Positions 26,636 through 36,200 of a stretch of DNA of 64,000 nt are shown here, in pieces. The stretch is taken from contig NZ_SADD01000009.1 of NCBI RefSeq assembly GCF_004005565.1, positions 124,001 to 188,000 of the forward strand. Direction: 5' to 3'. Numbering within the stretch: position 1 is the stretch's first letter; every line of letters starts with the position of its first letter. The notes under the pieces were generated by a model. It was given only the letters and a program-made list of their open reading frames with translations. It searched no databases and was not told where the DNA came from. Both the position numbers and the translations under genes were made by a program. Source of the stretch: Lujinxingia sediminis (GTDB lineage Bacteria > Myxococcota_A > Bradymonadia > Bradymonadales > Bradymonadaceae).

Positions 26636-27434
26636 GCTTGCCGAGGTCGAAGTGGCGCGTCGTAATGTGGCGAGCTGGTGGGAGGGGGAGGCCGCAGCCG
26701 AGGTTCGTCTGCTGGATGCGAAGGTGCTCAAGCGCGGCAGCGAGCGAGAGCTTGAGGAGGCGATGTTGCGCCCGCTGGTGGCGATGCGGCGGCGCGGCAA
26801 GTACCTGTGGGCCGAGCTTGAGGGCGGGCATGCGGTGATGTTTCATTTTCGTATGACCGGCAAAATCACCTGTGAGACGACGCCCCAGCCGCGCTTCGCG
26901 CGTCTGGCCTGGCGGGTCAACAAGGCAGGCTGGCTGACCTTTAAAGATTCGCGGCGGCTGGGGCATGTGGAGGTGCTCTCGCCAGGGGAGCTTGAGCGCT
27001 ACGACGCCCTTTTGCGCATGGGCAAAGAGCCGCACGACATCAGCGCCGCGGAGCTCCGAGAGGCCGCCTCCGCCGGACGCCAGCTCAAGAGCGCTCTGCT
27101 CGACCAGAGCGTGGTGGCCGGGGTGGGCAACATCGCCATCAGCGAGCTTTTCTGGCGTCTTCAGCTGCCTCCCGAGGTCCGCTGTGGTGAGCTCAGTTCG
27201 CTGCAATGGCAGGCGCTGGCCGAGGAGATGCCGCGCTATTTTGATGAGGTCATCGCGCGCTCCATGGCCGATGAAATCGCCTATATGAATGAGGCCGGCG
27301 GCGAGAATATTTTTGAAGTCTATGGTCGAAAAGGGGAGGCGTGCCCCCGGTGTGAGGCGGCGATCGAGCGGGTGAAGGTCGCCGGTCGCTCCACGTACTT
27401 TTGCCCGGCCTGCCAGCCTCCTGTTAACGCCTGA
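26628..27434 (+). CDS. mutM: Formamidopyrimidine-DNA glycosylase (Fpg/Nei family)
   Basis: A 268-residue base-excision repair enzyme. The start is ATG 26628, overlapping the hydrolase stop, since catalysis needs the residue after Met to be the N-terminal proline (MPELAEVEV; most MutM read PELPEVE). That proline and the following glutamate are the catalytic pair. The conserved lysine lies in RRRGKYLWAEL, the H2TH region is QSVVAGVGNIAISELFW, and the C-terminal zinc finger is CPRC followed by CPAC. It removes oxidised purines and nicks the abasic site. The substitution of Pro by Ala in the opening motif, and the GNIAISE form of GNIYADE, suggest a divergent member, perhaps Nei-like in specificity. 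Confidence 0.9.
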   Translation: MPELAEVEVARRNVASWWEGEAAAEVRLLDAKVLKRGSERELEEAMLRPLVAMRRRGKYLWAELEGGHAVMFHFRMTGKITCETTPQPRFARLAWRVNKAGWLTFKDSRRLGHVEVLSPGELERYDALLRMGKEPHDISAAELREAASAGRQLKSALLDQSVVAGVGNIAISELFWRLQLPPEVRCGELSSLQWQALAEEMPRYFDEVIARSMADEIAYMNEAGGENIFEVYGRKGEACPRCEAAIERVKVAGRSTYFCPACQPPVNA

Positions 27435-27448
27435 AGAGTGAGCATACG

Positions 27449-27748
27449 ATGAGCGAGAATCTTCAACGCATCGGCCAGCAGGTGGCCGCGGCGATATCTC
27501 AAAACGCTTCGGAATTTGAGGGCTTTAAGCTGCGCTGCGACCCCGGCGAGCCGGGCATGATCTATGTGGCGCTGCGGGGGGCAAAGCGCGAGACGGCTGT
27601 CGGGGAGCGCCTGGCCGAGAAGCTCGACGCCCTGGTGGGGGCGGAGCTTGCAAAGGAGCAGGACCTGTCGCTGACGCATACCATCCTGATGGGCCGCGGC
27701 GACAAAGACCTGCTCCTTCGCGTGGAGATTTCCCGGTCGGGGGCTTGA
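27449..27748 (+). CDS. Small uncharacterised protein
   Basis: A 99-residue protein starting 15 bp after mutM, with GAAGAGTGAG as ribosome site. It is soluble, with a helix-rich N-terminus (LQRIGQQVAAAISQNASEFE) and an amphipathic central helix (VGERLAEKLDALVGAELAKE). No family was recognised. The position in the acs-side operon with the hydrolase and glycosylase is the only clue. Confidence 0.75.
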   Translation: MSENLQRIGQQVAAAISQNASEFEGFKLRCDPGEPGMIYVALRGAKRETAVGERLAEKLDALVGAELAKEQDLSLTHTILMGRGDKDLLLRVEISRSGA

Positions 27749-27749
27749 A

Positions 27750-28379
27750 TTAGCCCGGGCCGTTGCCGGGGTGGTCGAGCTCGGGGCAGTGGGGGATGTT
27801 CATGCTGCCGTAGAAGGCGTCTTCGGTCGTCGTAAGGTCCTTGCCGTCGAAGGTGATGCCAGCGTTGACGCGAAACTCCAGGCCGCCTCCCTGCTGGTAG
27901 CAGTCTTCGGTGCACATCTCGGGGTTGTTCATGTCCAGTCCCAGCAACACGTTGCTGTCGGCATAGGTGCCTCGCCGCATCTCGCCCTTGTGGGTGAGTT
28001 CAATGGCGGTGTCGTCATGGAGCAGGGGGCGGCCGTTGCTGGCGTTGAGTTGGAAGGGGCCGATGGTGGCAAAGGGGTCGGTGGGGGCGGCGCCGTCTGA
28101 CGGGCAGGCCTCATCACCCTGGTTGCGGGCATAGACCATGAACTCCCAGCCGCCGGAGTCGCTGCTTTCGGGGGGAATCATGCCGTAGGCGACGTTGGAC
28201 AGGTAGGTGCCTTTGTCGGCCTCTTTGATGCAGAAGAGCTCCTGGCCGTCTTCCCGCAGGCCGCAGCCGCTGCCCTGGTCGCGGTTTTGATTCGTGTCGG
28301 GGTCATCGCCTTCGCCGCAGGCGCTGATGGCGAGCAGGGCGGTGGCGGAGAGGGCAAGGAGGGGCAGAGATTTCAACAT
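27750..28379 (-). CDS. Lipoprotein of unknown function
   Basis: A 209-residue lipoprotein. The ATG at 28379 has GGAGCG at a normal distance; the adjacent ATG at 28382 is too close to it. The signal peptide ends with lipobox AISAC and a short Asp-rich stretch. The mature part contains six Cys (CGLREDGQELFC and others) and looks like a beta sandwich; no family is recognised. Its stop lies one base from the converging small gene at 27748. Confidence 0.82.
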   Translation of the reverse strand: MLKSLPLLALSATALLAISACGEGDDPDTNQNRDQGSGCGLREDGQELFCIKEADKGTYLSNVAYGMIPPESSDSGGWEFMVYARNQGDEACPSDGAAPTDPFATIGPFQLNASNGRPLLHDDTAIELTHKGEMRRGTYADSNVLLGLDMNNPEMCTEDCYQQGGGLEFRVNAGITFDGKDLTTTEDAFYGSMNIPHCPELDHPGNGPG

Positions 28380-28464
28380 CATCGCTCCGTGGATGCGATC
28401 ATCGAAGGTGCGCCGGGCGCAGTGAAAGTAGGAGCGCTCAGTGTGGCCGCTACGACGTAGATTG

Positions 28465-28518
28465 CAACAAAAAACGCCGGCGCCTTCCCTTGATCGGGGG
28501 AGGCGCCGGCGTCTTTTC
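28465..28518 (-). terminator. Rho-independent terminator of the beta-helix lipoprotein gene
   Basis: On the minus strand, a perfect 12-bp stem (ACGCCGGCGCCT with its complement, 28474-28485 and 28501-28512) is followed by six U residues. It lies 30 bp after the stop codon of the lipoprotein gene at 28547. Confidence 0.88.
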
Positions 28519-28546
28519 TTCAGGAAGGCTCAGCCCTCAGGGGGCG

Positions 28547-31500
28547 TCACTCCCAGGTGATGGAGTCGATGACGATTTGTTTGCTCAGGGCGTTTCGCAC
28601 CTCCAGCACGAACTCCCCGGAGATCCCAAGGTTATCGACGCTCAGCGTGAAGATCTCATCGTCGACGTCGAAGGCGGGGCTGGTGGCGACGACGTTGCCA
28701 TTGACGAGGATCTCGAACTGGCGGTTGCCGCCGCCGGTGAAGCCTTTGCGGTAATCGACGGAGATGGCGTCGACGCCGCCGGGGAGGGTCGCGCGCACAT
28801 AGGCACCGGAGGATTTGAAGAGGATGCCCTTGCCGTCGATCTCAAAGCCGGACTCGTTTCGCGCCCCGGTGTACTCCCAGGTGATGCCGTTCACGCCGAC
28901 AAAGGTGCCATCCACATACGAGGAGCCGGAGAGCTCCAGGGTATCAAAGGTCTCGGTGGTGGGACCCGAGCTCGGAGCGAGCTGCCAGGCGCCGATCGTG
29001 CAGACGCCTTCAAAGGGGCGAGCCTCGCCGCGCTGGTCGACGGTGAGCGGGGTGCCGTCGAGAGCCAGGCAGCGGGCTTCGGTGATGGAGAGGTCGGCCT
29101 GCGAGGCTTCAACCACCTCGATGGTGCGGGTGAAGCCGCCGTTGTCGGCCAGGGCGCCCAGCGGGCTGGCCAGCGGGCTTGCGACCGTACCGATGGTGTC
29201 GGTGGCATCTTCGTCGATGTCGGCCAGGTCGGCGGCGTCGATGAAGTTGTCGCCGCCGGAGACGATGACGCTGGAGGTGGAGACGCGTCCGAGCTGGGCA
29301 CCGGCCGCACCGGCGATGGTGTTAGCGGCGAAGATGGAGCGGGAGACGTTGAGCGAGGAGGTGGCGCTGCCGTCGAGGAGCACCGCCGCGCCGCGGGTCG
29401 CGTCGTTGCCGTGGAAGGTGGCGAAGTTGAGGGTGGCGTCTGCGGTGGAGCCTACGAGGATGGCGCCGCCGTCGCCTTCGGCCGTGTTGGCATCGAAGGT
29501 CGCGTTCTGAACGTTGAGCACGCTGCTCACCGAGATGGCGCCGCCGTCGGGGGCGGTGTTGAGCTCGAAGAGGGCGCGGGTCACGTCGGTCTGGGCCAGG
29601 GGGATGCCGGAGACGCCGCCGTTGAAGGGGGCGTCGATGGCCCCGCCGTGCATCAGAGCGCTGTTGGCCGAGAAAAGGGCCTGGTCGACGGTGAGCGCGC
29701 CGGCGTTGTGGATGGCGCCACCGCGCTGGGTGGCCTGGTTGTTGGTGAAGATCACCTCGTTGGCGGTGATGCTTCCCGAGGGGGCGTTCGCAAGCGCGCC
29801 GCCCCTGGAGCCGTGGTTGTCGTCAAAATGCACATCGAAGAGGGTCAGGTCAGCCTGGTTGTAGATGGCGCCGCCCTGGTCGGACCCGGCGCGGGCACCG
29901 CGGATGCTCAGGCTCTGGAAGAGAATCACAGCGTCGGGGTTGGTCACCGAGAAGATGCGCAGCGGGGTGCTGGCCGCAGCGATCGCGGTGGTGTCGCGGC
30001 CCTTGCCGATGATGGAGATGTTGCGGGTAAGGTCGATCTGGCTGCCCGTGACCTCGACCTGGTCGATGCCCGGCGCGAAGGTGACGACGCTCTCGGCGTT
30101 CACGCGGCCGATAACCTCGCGAAGCGAGCCCCGGCCGGCGTCGTCGGCGCGGGTGACCATGGTGGGCACCACCGCCGCAACGCTGGCGCTGACGATGTTG
30201 GACTCGGGGATCACCACGTCCTGTGCGCCGGTGATGTAGAAGTCGTTGCCCCAGGCATCGGTGGGGGCGGTGGTGGCGCGCACGCTGTAGGTGCCCGCGG
30301 GAACTTCGATGGCCTCGCTGCCCTGGCCGCTCAAGGTGCGGGTGGCCACGACGGCGTCGGTGGCGTCGACGATGTCCAGGGTGTAGCTGCCGGCGTCGCC
30401 CAGGTCGTAGTTCAGCGTCAGGGTGGTGGCCGGGGCGACGTAGGTGAGCACCGCGGCGGTGTTTTGCTCGCTGATGAGCTCGACGGTGGTGCCGGCGGCG
30501 CTGTAGGTGATGCCGCCCGCGCTCACGTCCGCCGGGGTCAGGGTGTAGTCGCCGGGGATGAGATCGCCGAGAAGCCCGCTGCCGGTCAGCGTGGTTTCAA
30601 AGCCTTCGGGGCCCACAAGGACGATGTCGGCGTCGGTGCCCGAGGGCAGTCCTTCGACGACGAGATCCAGGCTGGCGGGCATCCGCTCGTAGAGAAGGTC
30701 GCTGGTCACGTCGTCGCCGCTGGCCAGCTCCACCTCCAGGGGCTCACCGCGGTAGAGGGCCGGACCATCGGTGATGGGCTCGGGGGTGAGCTCGTAGAGG
30801 CCCGGGGTCAGCCCGCTGAAGGTCTCCGAGCCGGTGAGCGGACCGATGGTTTCGGGACCGTCGACGGTGATGTTGGCGTCGACACCGGCGGGCAGCCCAC
30901 CGACGACGAGCTCCCAGTTTGCCAGGACGAGCTCGAAGGTCAGGGTGACGTCGCTCTGGGTGTCGCTGGTGATGCTCACGGCCAGGTCTTCGGCCTCAAA
31001 GGTGCGAAGCCCCTCGATGACCGGGTTGGCGAGGAGGGTGTAATCGCCCGGCTGCAGCTCTTCGAGACGTTCGTCGACAACCACCGGGGTCTCGGTGCCG
31101 TCTTCGGCGCGCAGGGTGAGCACGGGGACGATGCCTTCTTCCAGGCCCTCCACGCTGACGTTGAGGCTGCCCGGGAGGGCATCACCGCAGATCAGGCGCA
31201 CGGTCAGGGGGAAGGTGAGGTTTTCGGGATCGTTGGTGTTGAAGGTCAGATCGGAGGCGAAGTTTCCGCCGCCGCTCTCCGGGCAGCTGGCGAGCACGCC
31301 GACTGCGGCGCTCTCGCCAGCGTCGACCTCCAGGGAGTCCGGGCTGACGCGAAGCGCGTTGCTCGGCGAGAGGATGTTGACGATGAGGGTCTGGGTGCCG
31401 GGGTTTTCGACGTCGATGGTGCCTTCGACGGATTGTCCGGCGGCGGCGTTCAAGATGAGCTCTTCGGGCACGACAATGACCGGGCCGTCGCGGGGCTCGA

Positions 31501-31681
31501 CGTCGGGTTCGGCGTCGGGCTCGTCGGTGTCGGTGTCGCCGGCATCGGGATCGTCGGTGTCGGTGCCGACGTCGCTTTGATCGCCGGTGTCGGAGTCGGC
31601 CACCGGGGTGTCGTCTCCGCCGCAGGCGATGCTGAGGCTGAGGATGAGGCTTAAGATGAGGAGCGAGGGGCGAAGCTGCAT
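28547..31681 (-). CDS. Beta-helix surface lipoprotein, paralog 1 (choice-of-anchor D/Q type)
   Basis: A 1044-residue lipoprotein starting at ATG 31681, with AAGGAGAGC before it. The frame continues upstream to 32074 through the tandem repeats without coding character. Order of parts: signal peptide with lipobox SIAC; acidic tether (DTDEPDAEPDVEP); an ASPM-SPD-2-Hydin-like domain (LILNAAAGQSVEGTIDVENP); four about 80-residue beta domains, each with a GLxxG or GLPxG opening and an L-PGxY turn; the motif GRGSLREVIGRVNAESVVTF; a right-handed beta-helix rich in GGAI and GGAL turns; and a C-terminal module ending VIDSITWE. Such proteins are annotated as choice-of-anchor Q proteins and are probable adhesins, enzymes or receptors at the cell surface. 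Paralogs are at 33231, 36897, 39837 and 43544. Confidence 0.9.
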   Translation of the reverse strand: MQLRPSLLILSLILSLSIACGGDDTPVADSDTGDQSDVGTDTDDPDAGDTDTDEPDAEPDVEPRDGPVIVVPEELILNAAAGQSVEGTIDVENPGTQTLIVNILSPSNALRVSPDSLEVDAGESAAVGVLASCPESGGGNFASDLTFNTNDPENLTFPLTVRLICGDALPGSLNVSVEGLEEGIVPVLTLRAEDGTETPVVVDERLEELQPGDYTLLANPVIEGLRTFEAEDLAVSITSDTQSDVTLTFELVLANWELVVGGLPAGVDANITVDGPETIGPLTGSETFSGLTPGLYELTPEPITDGPALYRGEPLEVELASGDDVTSDLLYERMPASLDLVVEGLPSGTDADIVLVGPEGFETTLTGSGLLGDLIPGDYTLTPADVSAGGITYSAAGTTVELISEQNTAAVLTYVAPATTLTLNYDLGDAGSYTLDIVDATDAVVATRTLSGQGSEAIEVPAGTYSVRATTAPTDAWGNDFYITGAQDVVIPESNIVSASVAAVVPTMVTRADDAGRGSLREVIGRVNAESVVTFAPGIDQVEVTGSQIDLTRNISIIGKGRDTTAIAAASTPLRIFSVTNPDAVILFQSLSIRGARAGSDQGGAIYNQADLTLFDVHFDDNHGSRGGALANAPSGSITANEVIFTNNQATQRGGAIHNAGALTVDQALFSANSALMHGGAIDAPFNGGVSGIPLAQTDVTRALFELNTAPDGGAISVSSVLNVQNATFDANTAEGDGGAILVGSTADATLNFATFHGNDATRGAAVLLDGSATSSLNVSRSIFAANTIAGAAGAQLGRVSTSSVIVSGGDNFIDAADLADIDEDATDTIGTVASPLASPLGALADNGGFTRTIEVVEASQADLSITEARCLALDGTPLTVDQRGEARPFEGVCTIGAWQLAPSSGPTTETFDTLELSGSSYVDGTFVGVNGITWEYTGARNESGFEIDGKGILFKSSGAYVRATLPGGVDAISVDYRKGFTGGGNRQFEILVNGNVVATSPAFDVDDEIFTLSVDNLGISGEFVLEVRNALSKQIVIDSITWE

Positions 31682-31879
31682 CGTGCTCTCCTTCCCGAAG
31701 GTTGGGACGTGGTCGTGGGGGCGCTCCCGGAGGCGGGGCGACGGCGCAGCCTCTTTAACAAGTTCGCGTGAGGGATCCAAACGCGATGGGTGACAGGGCT
31801 GTGACGTTCCAGGGGCAGTGTCGGAAGATGCTGTGTGCTCCGGGGAGTGGTGTGGGGGCCGCGGCCACCGGCCCCGGGG

Positions 31880-32245
31880 CACCGAAACCTGCCCTCGACA
31901 CCATCTCCTTACATACGCGACATCCTCCAACGCGCCCTCGACACCCCTGGTCACGTACCCCCCGGGTATTTTCGGCCGCCCTCGACACCTCGAGCGCGTA
32001 CCCCCGGGGCATCGAAACCTGCCCTCGACACCCGGAGCACCTACCCGGCGGGCATCGAAACCTGCCCTCGACACCCCGAGCGCGTACCCCCGGGGCGTCG
32101 AAACCCGCCCTCGACACCCTGAGCTCTTAGCTCAGCATGTTGCGCGCTGCTCTCGACACCGCCCGGCTATGCCCGGTCCCGCTCAACGCCGCCCTCGACA
32201 GCGTGTCGGCTTACCCCCCGGGTACCGGATCCCGGGGTCGACACC
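31880..32245. repeat. 43-bp tandem repeat array (locus 2)
   Basis: GCCCTCGACACC or close variants recur at 31891, 31934, 31978, 32021, 32064, 32107, 32149, 32191 and 32234, giving nine units of 42-44 bp. The best units carry CGCGTACCCCCGGGGCATCG, then AAACCTGCCCTCGACACC. The last three units are diverged except for the CTCGACA core. On the opposite strand the unit contains AGGTTTCGATGCCC, then GGGGGTACGC, much like the array at 5300-5565. The region 31682-32411 has no supported gene. Confidence 0.88.
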
Positions 32246-32411
32246 CTTCCCAGATCCCCCTGGCCGAGGGGGGTCGGCCCTTGAGGGCACCCTGGGAGAT
32301 GCCGCCGCGGCAATAAGTCGTGGGGATCGGGCGTTGTGGAGGCGCCCGAGCGCCGGCATCTGCCAGGCAGCGCGGCGCTCCTTGATGTCGACGATTTCAG
32401 ACGAGGACACG

Positions 32412-33044
32412 ATGGCTGAGCAGCGACCCTTTGAGCCCGGACGATTCTGGGATGAGATGTTTGATCGCCCCGACTACCGCTATGGCGAGTCGGCCAACCC
32501 CTTTGTGATCGAGGCGGTGGAGGCTCGTCTGGAGCCCGGCGCCACCGTGCTCTGCGTGGGCGACGGGGAGGGGCGAAACGGGGTGGGGCTGGCCCGGGCC
32601 GGCTACCGGGTCACCTCGCTGGAGCCCTCGGCTGTGGGGCTGGCCAAGACCCGCCAGCTCGCCGCGAAGTATCAGGTGGAGGTGGAGACGATCCAGGGGG
32701 TGATGCCCTCCGATGTGCTGGGGGAGCGGGAGTTTGATGCGGTGGTGTTGGCCTATGTGCATGTGCCGCCGGCGATGCGCCCGGAGTTGCACCGCGCCTG
32801 TGTGCAGCATCTGGCCCCCGGAGGGCGAATCGTGCTGGAGGGGTTTACCCCCCGCCAGCGCGAGTTGGGACGCACCAGCGGCGGCCCCGGCGATGTGGCG
32901 ATGCTCTTTGAGCCCGAGACGCTGCGCGAGGACTTTGAGGGGCTGACCATCGAGCTCCTTCAGGAGGAGCAGGTCGAGCTCGCCGCCGGCGATGGCCACC
33001 GCGGGGTGGCCGAGGTGGTGCGCTTGATCGCGCGTCGCGTCTGA
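32412..33044 (+). CDS. Class I SAM-dependent methyltransferase
   Basis: A 210-residue cytosolic protein starting at ATG 32412. A longer frame to 31818 runs through the tandem repeats and is not real. The SAM-binding motif I is VLCVGDGEGRNGVGLARAGY, followed by the acidic residue in TSLEPSAVGL and a motif VLAYVHVP. The opening FWDEMFDRPDYRYGE resembles the TehB/thiopurine methyltransferase-like group, some of which act on tellurite or thiols. The substrate is unknown. It is the only non-lipoprotein gene in the 28.5-46.2 kb cluster and the only one on the plus strand there. Confidence 0.9.
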   Translation: MAEQRPFEPGRFWDEMFDRPDYRYGESANPFVIEAVEARLEPGATVLCVGDGEGRNGVGLARAGYRVTSLEPSAVGLAKTRQLAAKYQVEVETIQGVMPSDVLGEREFDAVVLAYVHVPPAMRPELHRACVQHLAPGGRIVLEGFTPRQRELGRTSGGPGDVAMLFEPETLREDFEGLTIELLQEEQVELAAGDGHRGVAEVVRLIARRV

Positions 33045-33071
33045 GGGGAGCCGCGGCGGTGAACCCAACAA

Positions 33072-33110
33072 AAAAGCGCCCCGGGAGGACTCCCGGGGCG
33101 CTTTAATTTT
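33072..33110. terminator. Bidirectional terminator between the methyltransferase and paralog 2
   Basis: A 14-bp perfect stem (AAAGCGCCCCGGGA and its complement) with a GGAC loop spans 33073-33104. A-runs precede it and T-rich sequence follows, so it can terminate both converging genes. Confidence 0.9.
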
Positions 33111-33180
33111 GGAGCGCGGAGCCTCCGCGCCCGCGGGCAGTTTTTGGATGCCCACGTGCAGCTGACCGGTGGCCAGAGGG

Positions 33181-33220
33181 ACCCAAAGCCAAAGAGGCGT
33201 CTTGCTCTCCGGCTCTGGGT
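33181..33220. other. Hairpin-like sequence after the paralog 2 gene
   Basis: ACCCAAAGCC (33181-33190) and GGCTCTGGGT (33211-33220) form an imperfect stem. The context GGCCAG, AAAGCC, TTGCTCTCCG is shared with the better hairpin at 36773, which suggests a common 3' element of two paralogous genes. Confidence 0.45.
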
Positions 33221-33230
33221 GCTGGAGGCG

Positions 33231-36200
33231 TTAGTGCCAGCGGAGGTTATCGATCACCACCTGACCATCGGTCGGGGTGAGGTTTTGAATCTCGATGGTG
33301 TAGTCACCGCTGATGTTGAGCCCGCTGGCCGTCAGGGTGTGGACGGTCTCGTCGGCACCGGAACTGGCTCCGAAGGTGGGGCTGGTGGCCACGACGGTGC
33401 CGTTGACCGCGATGGCGATCTGGCGAGCGGCGTTGCCGGTGAAGGCTTTGCGGTAGTCGACGCTGATTTCCGAGAGCGTGCCGCTTAAGTTCACGCTGCG
33501 CACGTAGTCGCCGAGTTGGCGGAACATCAGGCCCTGGCCGGCGATCGGGTAGGCGCCGGCTGCGCGCACCCCGATAAGCTCCCAGTAGTAGCCCTGCGCG
33601 GTGGAGATGATGCCGTTGAAGTAGGTCTGGGAGCTGAGCCCGTGGCCGTAGAAGGGCTCAAACGATTGAAGGACCGAGGAATCGAACTCCCAGGCTCCCA
33701 GGGCGCACATGCCGTTGACCGGGCGAGTGTTGCCGCGCTGGTCTTCGGTCAGGGGCTGGCCGGCTGCGTCGAGGCAGGAGGCCGCGGCGATGGTCAGCCC
33801 GGTGGTGAAGGTCGGGTTGATGGCGGCGGTATGGGTGAATCCGCCATTGTTGCTCAGGGGCAGGAGGGGGTTGGCCAGGGGCGCGGCGCTGGTGCCGATC
33901 TGGTCGGTGGGAGCCGCGATAAAGTCATCCACGGTGTTGTCGGACTGGATGTAGTTATGGCCCCGCGAGGCGATGAGGGTTCTGGTGCTCAGGCTGGTCA
34001 CACAGGTAAACGCGTTGGCGTTGCCCGCGATGATCGAGCTCCCCAGAGTGATGGACGTGGCGGCGTCACAGAGTGAGGCGATGGCGTTGCCTGTGCCAGC
34101 GGTGTTGTTGAGGAAGGTGGTGTGCACCAGGGTCGCATCTTTATCGTACTGGTAGTAGGCGCCCCCGGAGTTGTTGGCGTGGTTGTCGGCAAAGGTGACG
34201 TTTTCCACGGTGGCTTTATTTGAAGCATACACCGCGCCGCCGCTGGTCTCCGCGGTGTTGTTTTGGAAGAGGGTTCGCCGCAGCACCAGCGTGTAGGGGG
34301 AGGTGGATATACCCGTGTAGGGAACGCTGATGGCGCCGCCGTTGGAGTCGCTGGAGTTGTCTTTGAAGAGCGTATCTTCGACGTCCAGGCTGCTTTTAGA
34401 GCTGATGGCGCCGCCGGCATACCGGGCGTAGTTGTCTTCAAATGTGGAGCGTAGAATCACCAGCGTGTGACCATGAAGGTCGTTGAGGATCGCGCCTCCA
34501 TAGTCGTTATTGCTTCTGTTGTTGCGGAAGGTCGAGTCTTCGATCAGGAGCTCGCCGGTGGCATCGCTGATGGTGATCGCGCCGCTGCTGACGTCGTGGG
34601 AGGTGGCGTTGTTTTCGATCACGACGTTGCGCAGGCTAAAGCGCCCGCTGCTGTGGATGGCCGGGGAGCCCTGTGTGGTGTCAATGTCGGCGATGCGCAG
34701 GTTTTCGAGGTGCACATCGGCCTGGGGCAGGAATGAGAAGAGGCGATCGTTGCCGGTGGTGGTCAGCGTGAGCTGAGCGGGGCCCGGGCCCACGAGGGAG
34801 AGCTCCTTATCGACAAGGATGCGCGTCTCGGTCGTGACCCGGGTTACGGAGGGGGCAAAGGTGATGACGCTGCCGGCGTTGACGCGCCCGATCACCTCAC
34901 GCAGCGAGCCCGGTCCCTGGTTGTCGTTGCGGGTCACCAGAGTGGGGTTACGCGCGGAGAGGGAGACCTGGGTGCTCTGGCCGCCGACGATCGAGAAGCC
35001 AATGTCGGCGCCTTCTACCTGGTAGGGGTTGCCGTAGAGGTCGGTCCCCAGGTTGTTGCTGGCCACGGTAAGCTCGTAGCTTCCCGTGCTCAGGGTAAGC
35101 TCATGGGTGCCGGAGCCGCTCAAGGTCACCTGCTGCGGGGCGTTGATGCCGTCGCCGATGTTCAGGGTCAGTGAGCCCCCCGGGGTGAGCGCGTGGTTCA
35201 GTGCCAGGGTTCCAAATCCCAGGGAGTAGCTCGCGGTGGCTTGAGCGGTCTGGCTGCTGGTCACATTCAGCGAGATCGTGTGGCCCGGTGGCGCGTAGCG
35301 CTCGCCATTGTGGACAACCTCCGCAAAAGCCAGGGTGTAGGTGCCCGGGGTGAGGTCATTCAGGAGCTTGGGCCCGGTGTGGGAGGTGAGGGTTGTGGCC
35401 GGGGCGGGGCCTGAGAGCGTGAAGGAAAAGGAGACGCCGGCCGGCAGGCCGGTGGCGCTGACGTTAAGCGAGCCGGGTACCACCTGGTAGGTCAGCGTGA
35501 GCGTGGCGCTCTCGCCACTGCGCACCTCCACGCTGCTCTGGACTGCGCGGTGGGTGGCAGGGCCCGAGATCACCTCGGCGCCGGTGGCGCTGTAGGTGCC
35601 CGGAGCCAGGTCGCTCAGCGTGTTGGCGCCGGTGAAGGTGGAGGTGCTGCCGTCCGGAGCGATGAGGGTGATCAGGGGGTTGAGGCCGGCGGGGAGCCCT
35701 TCGATGACCACCTCCAGCTCGCCGGGAAGGGCGGCGAAGTTCAGGGTCACCTCGGCGGCGGAGCTGCCGACCTCCACGCTCTGCGGCTGGGCCTGGTAGG
35801 TGACGCCATTGGCCTCAACCGGGGCGGCGCTCAGGGTGTAGGTGCCCGGCACGAGCGCCTGGAGGGTGGTGGCGGAGTTGACCGTGGCGCTGTAGCCCTC
35901 GGGGCCGCTGACGGTGATGGTGGGCGTAACGCCGGCGGGCAACCCCTGGACGTTAACCTGAAGCTCACCGGCGGCCAGTCCGTAGGTGATGGTGGTGGGC
36001 TCGTTGGCGCCGCTGGTCAGCGCAACGCTGCGCACGGCCGCGTGGTAGGTCGTGGTCCCGTCGCTCACTTCCTGTGGCGAGAGCTGGTAGGTGCCCGGGG
36101 GCAGGTCCTCAAAGAGCGCGGAGGCGGTGAGCATCACATCGGTGTTCGGGCCGCTCAGGTTCACCAGGGGGGAGAGCGTGTCGGGGAGCCCCTCGATGAT

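Noticed and set aside
31682-32074. N-terminal extension of beta-helix paralog 1 and of the methyltransferase through the tandem repeats
   Set aside because: These codons are read-through of the 43-bp repeats on opposite strands; each gene has a proper start and ribosome site after them.
31880-32245. CRISPR array
   Set aside because: The period is only 43 bp, the units vary gradually, there is no constant repeat with unique spacers, and no cas gene is present.
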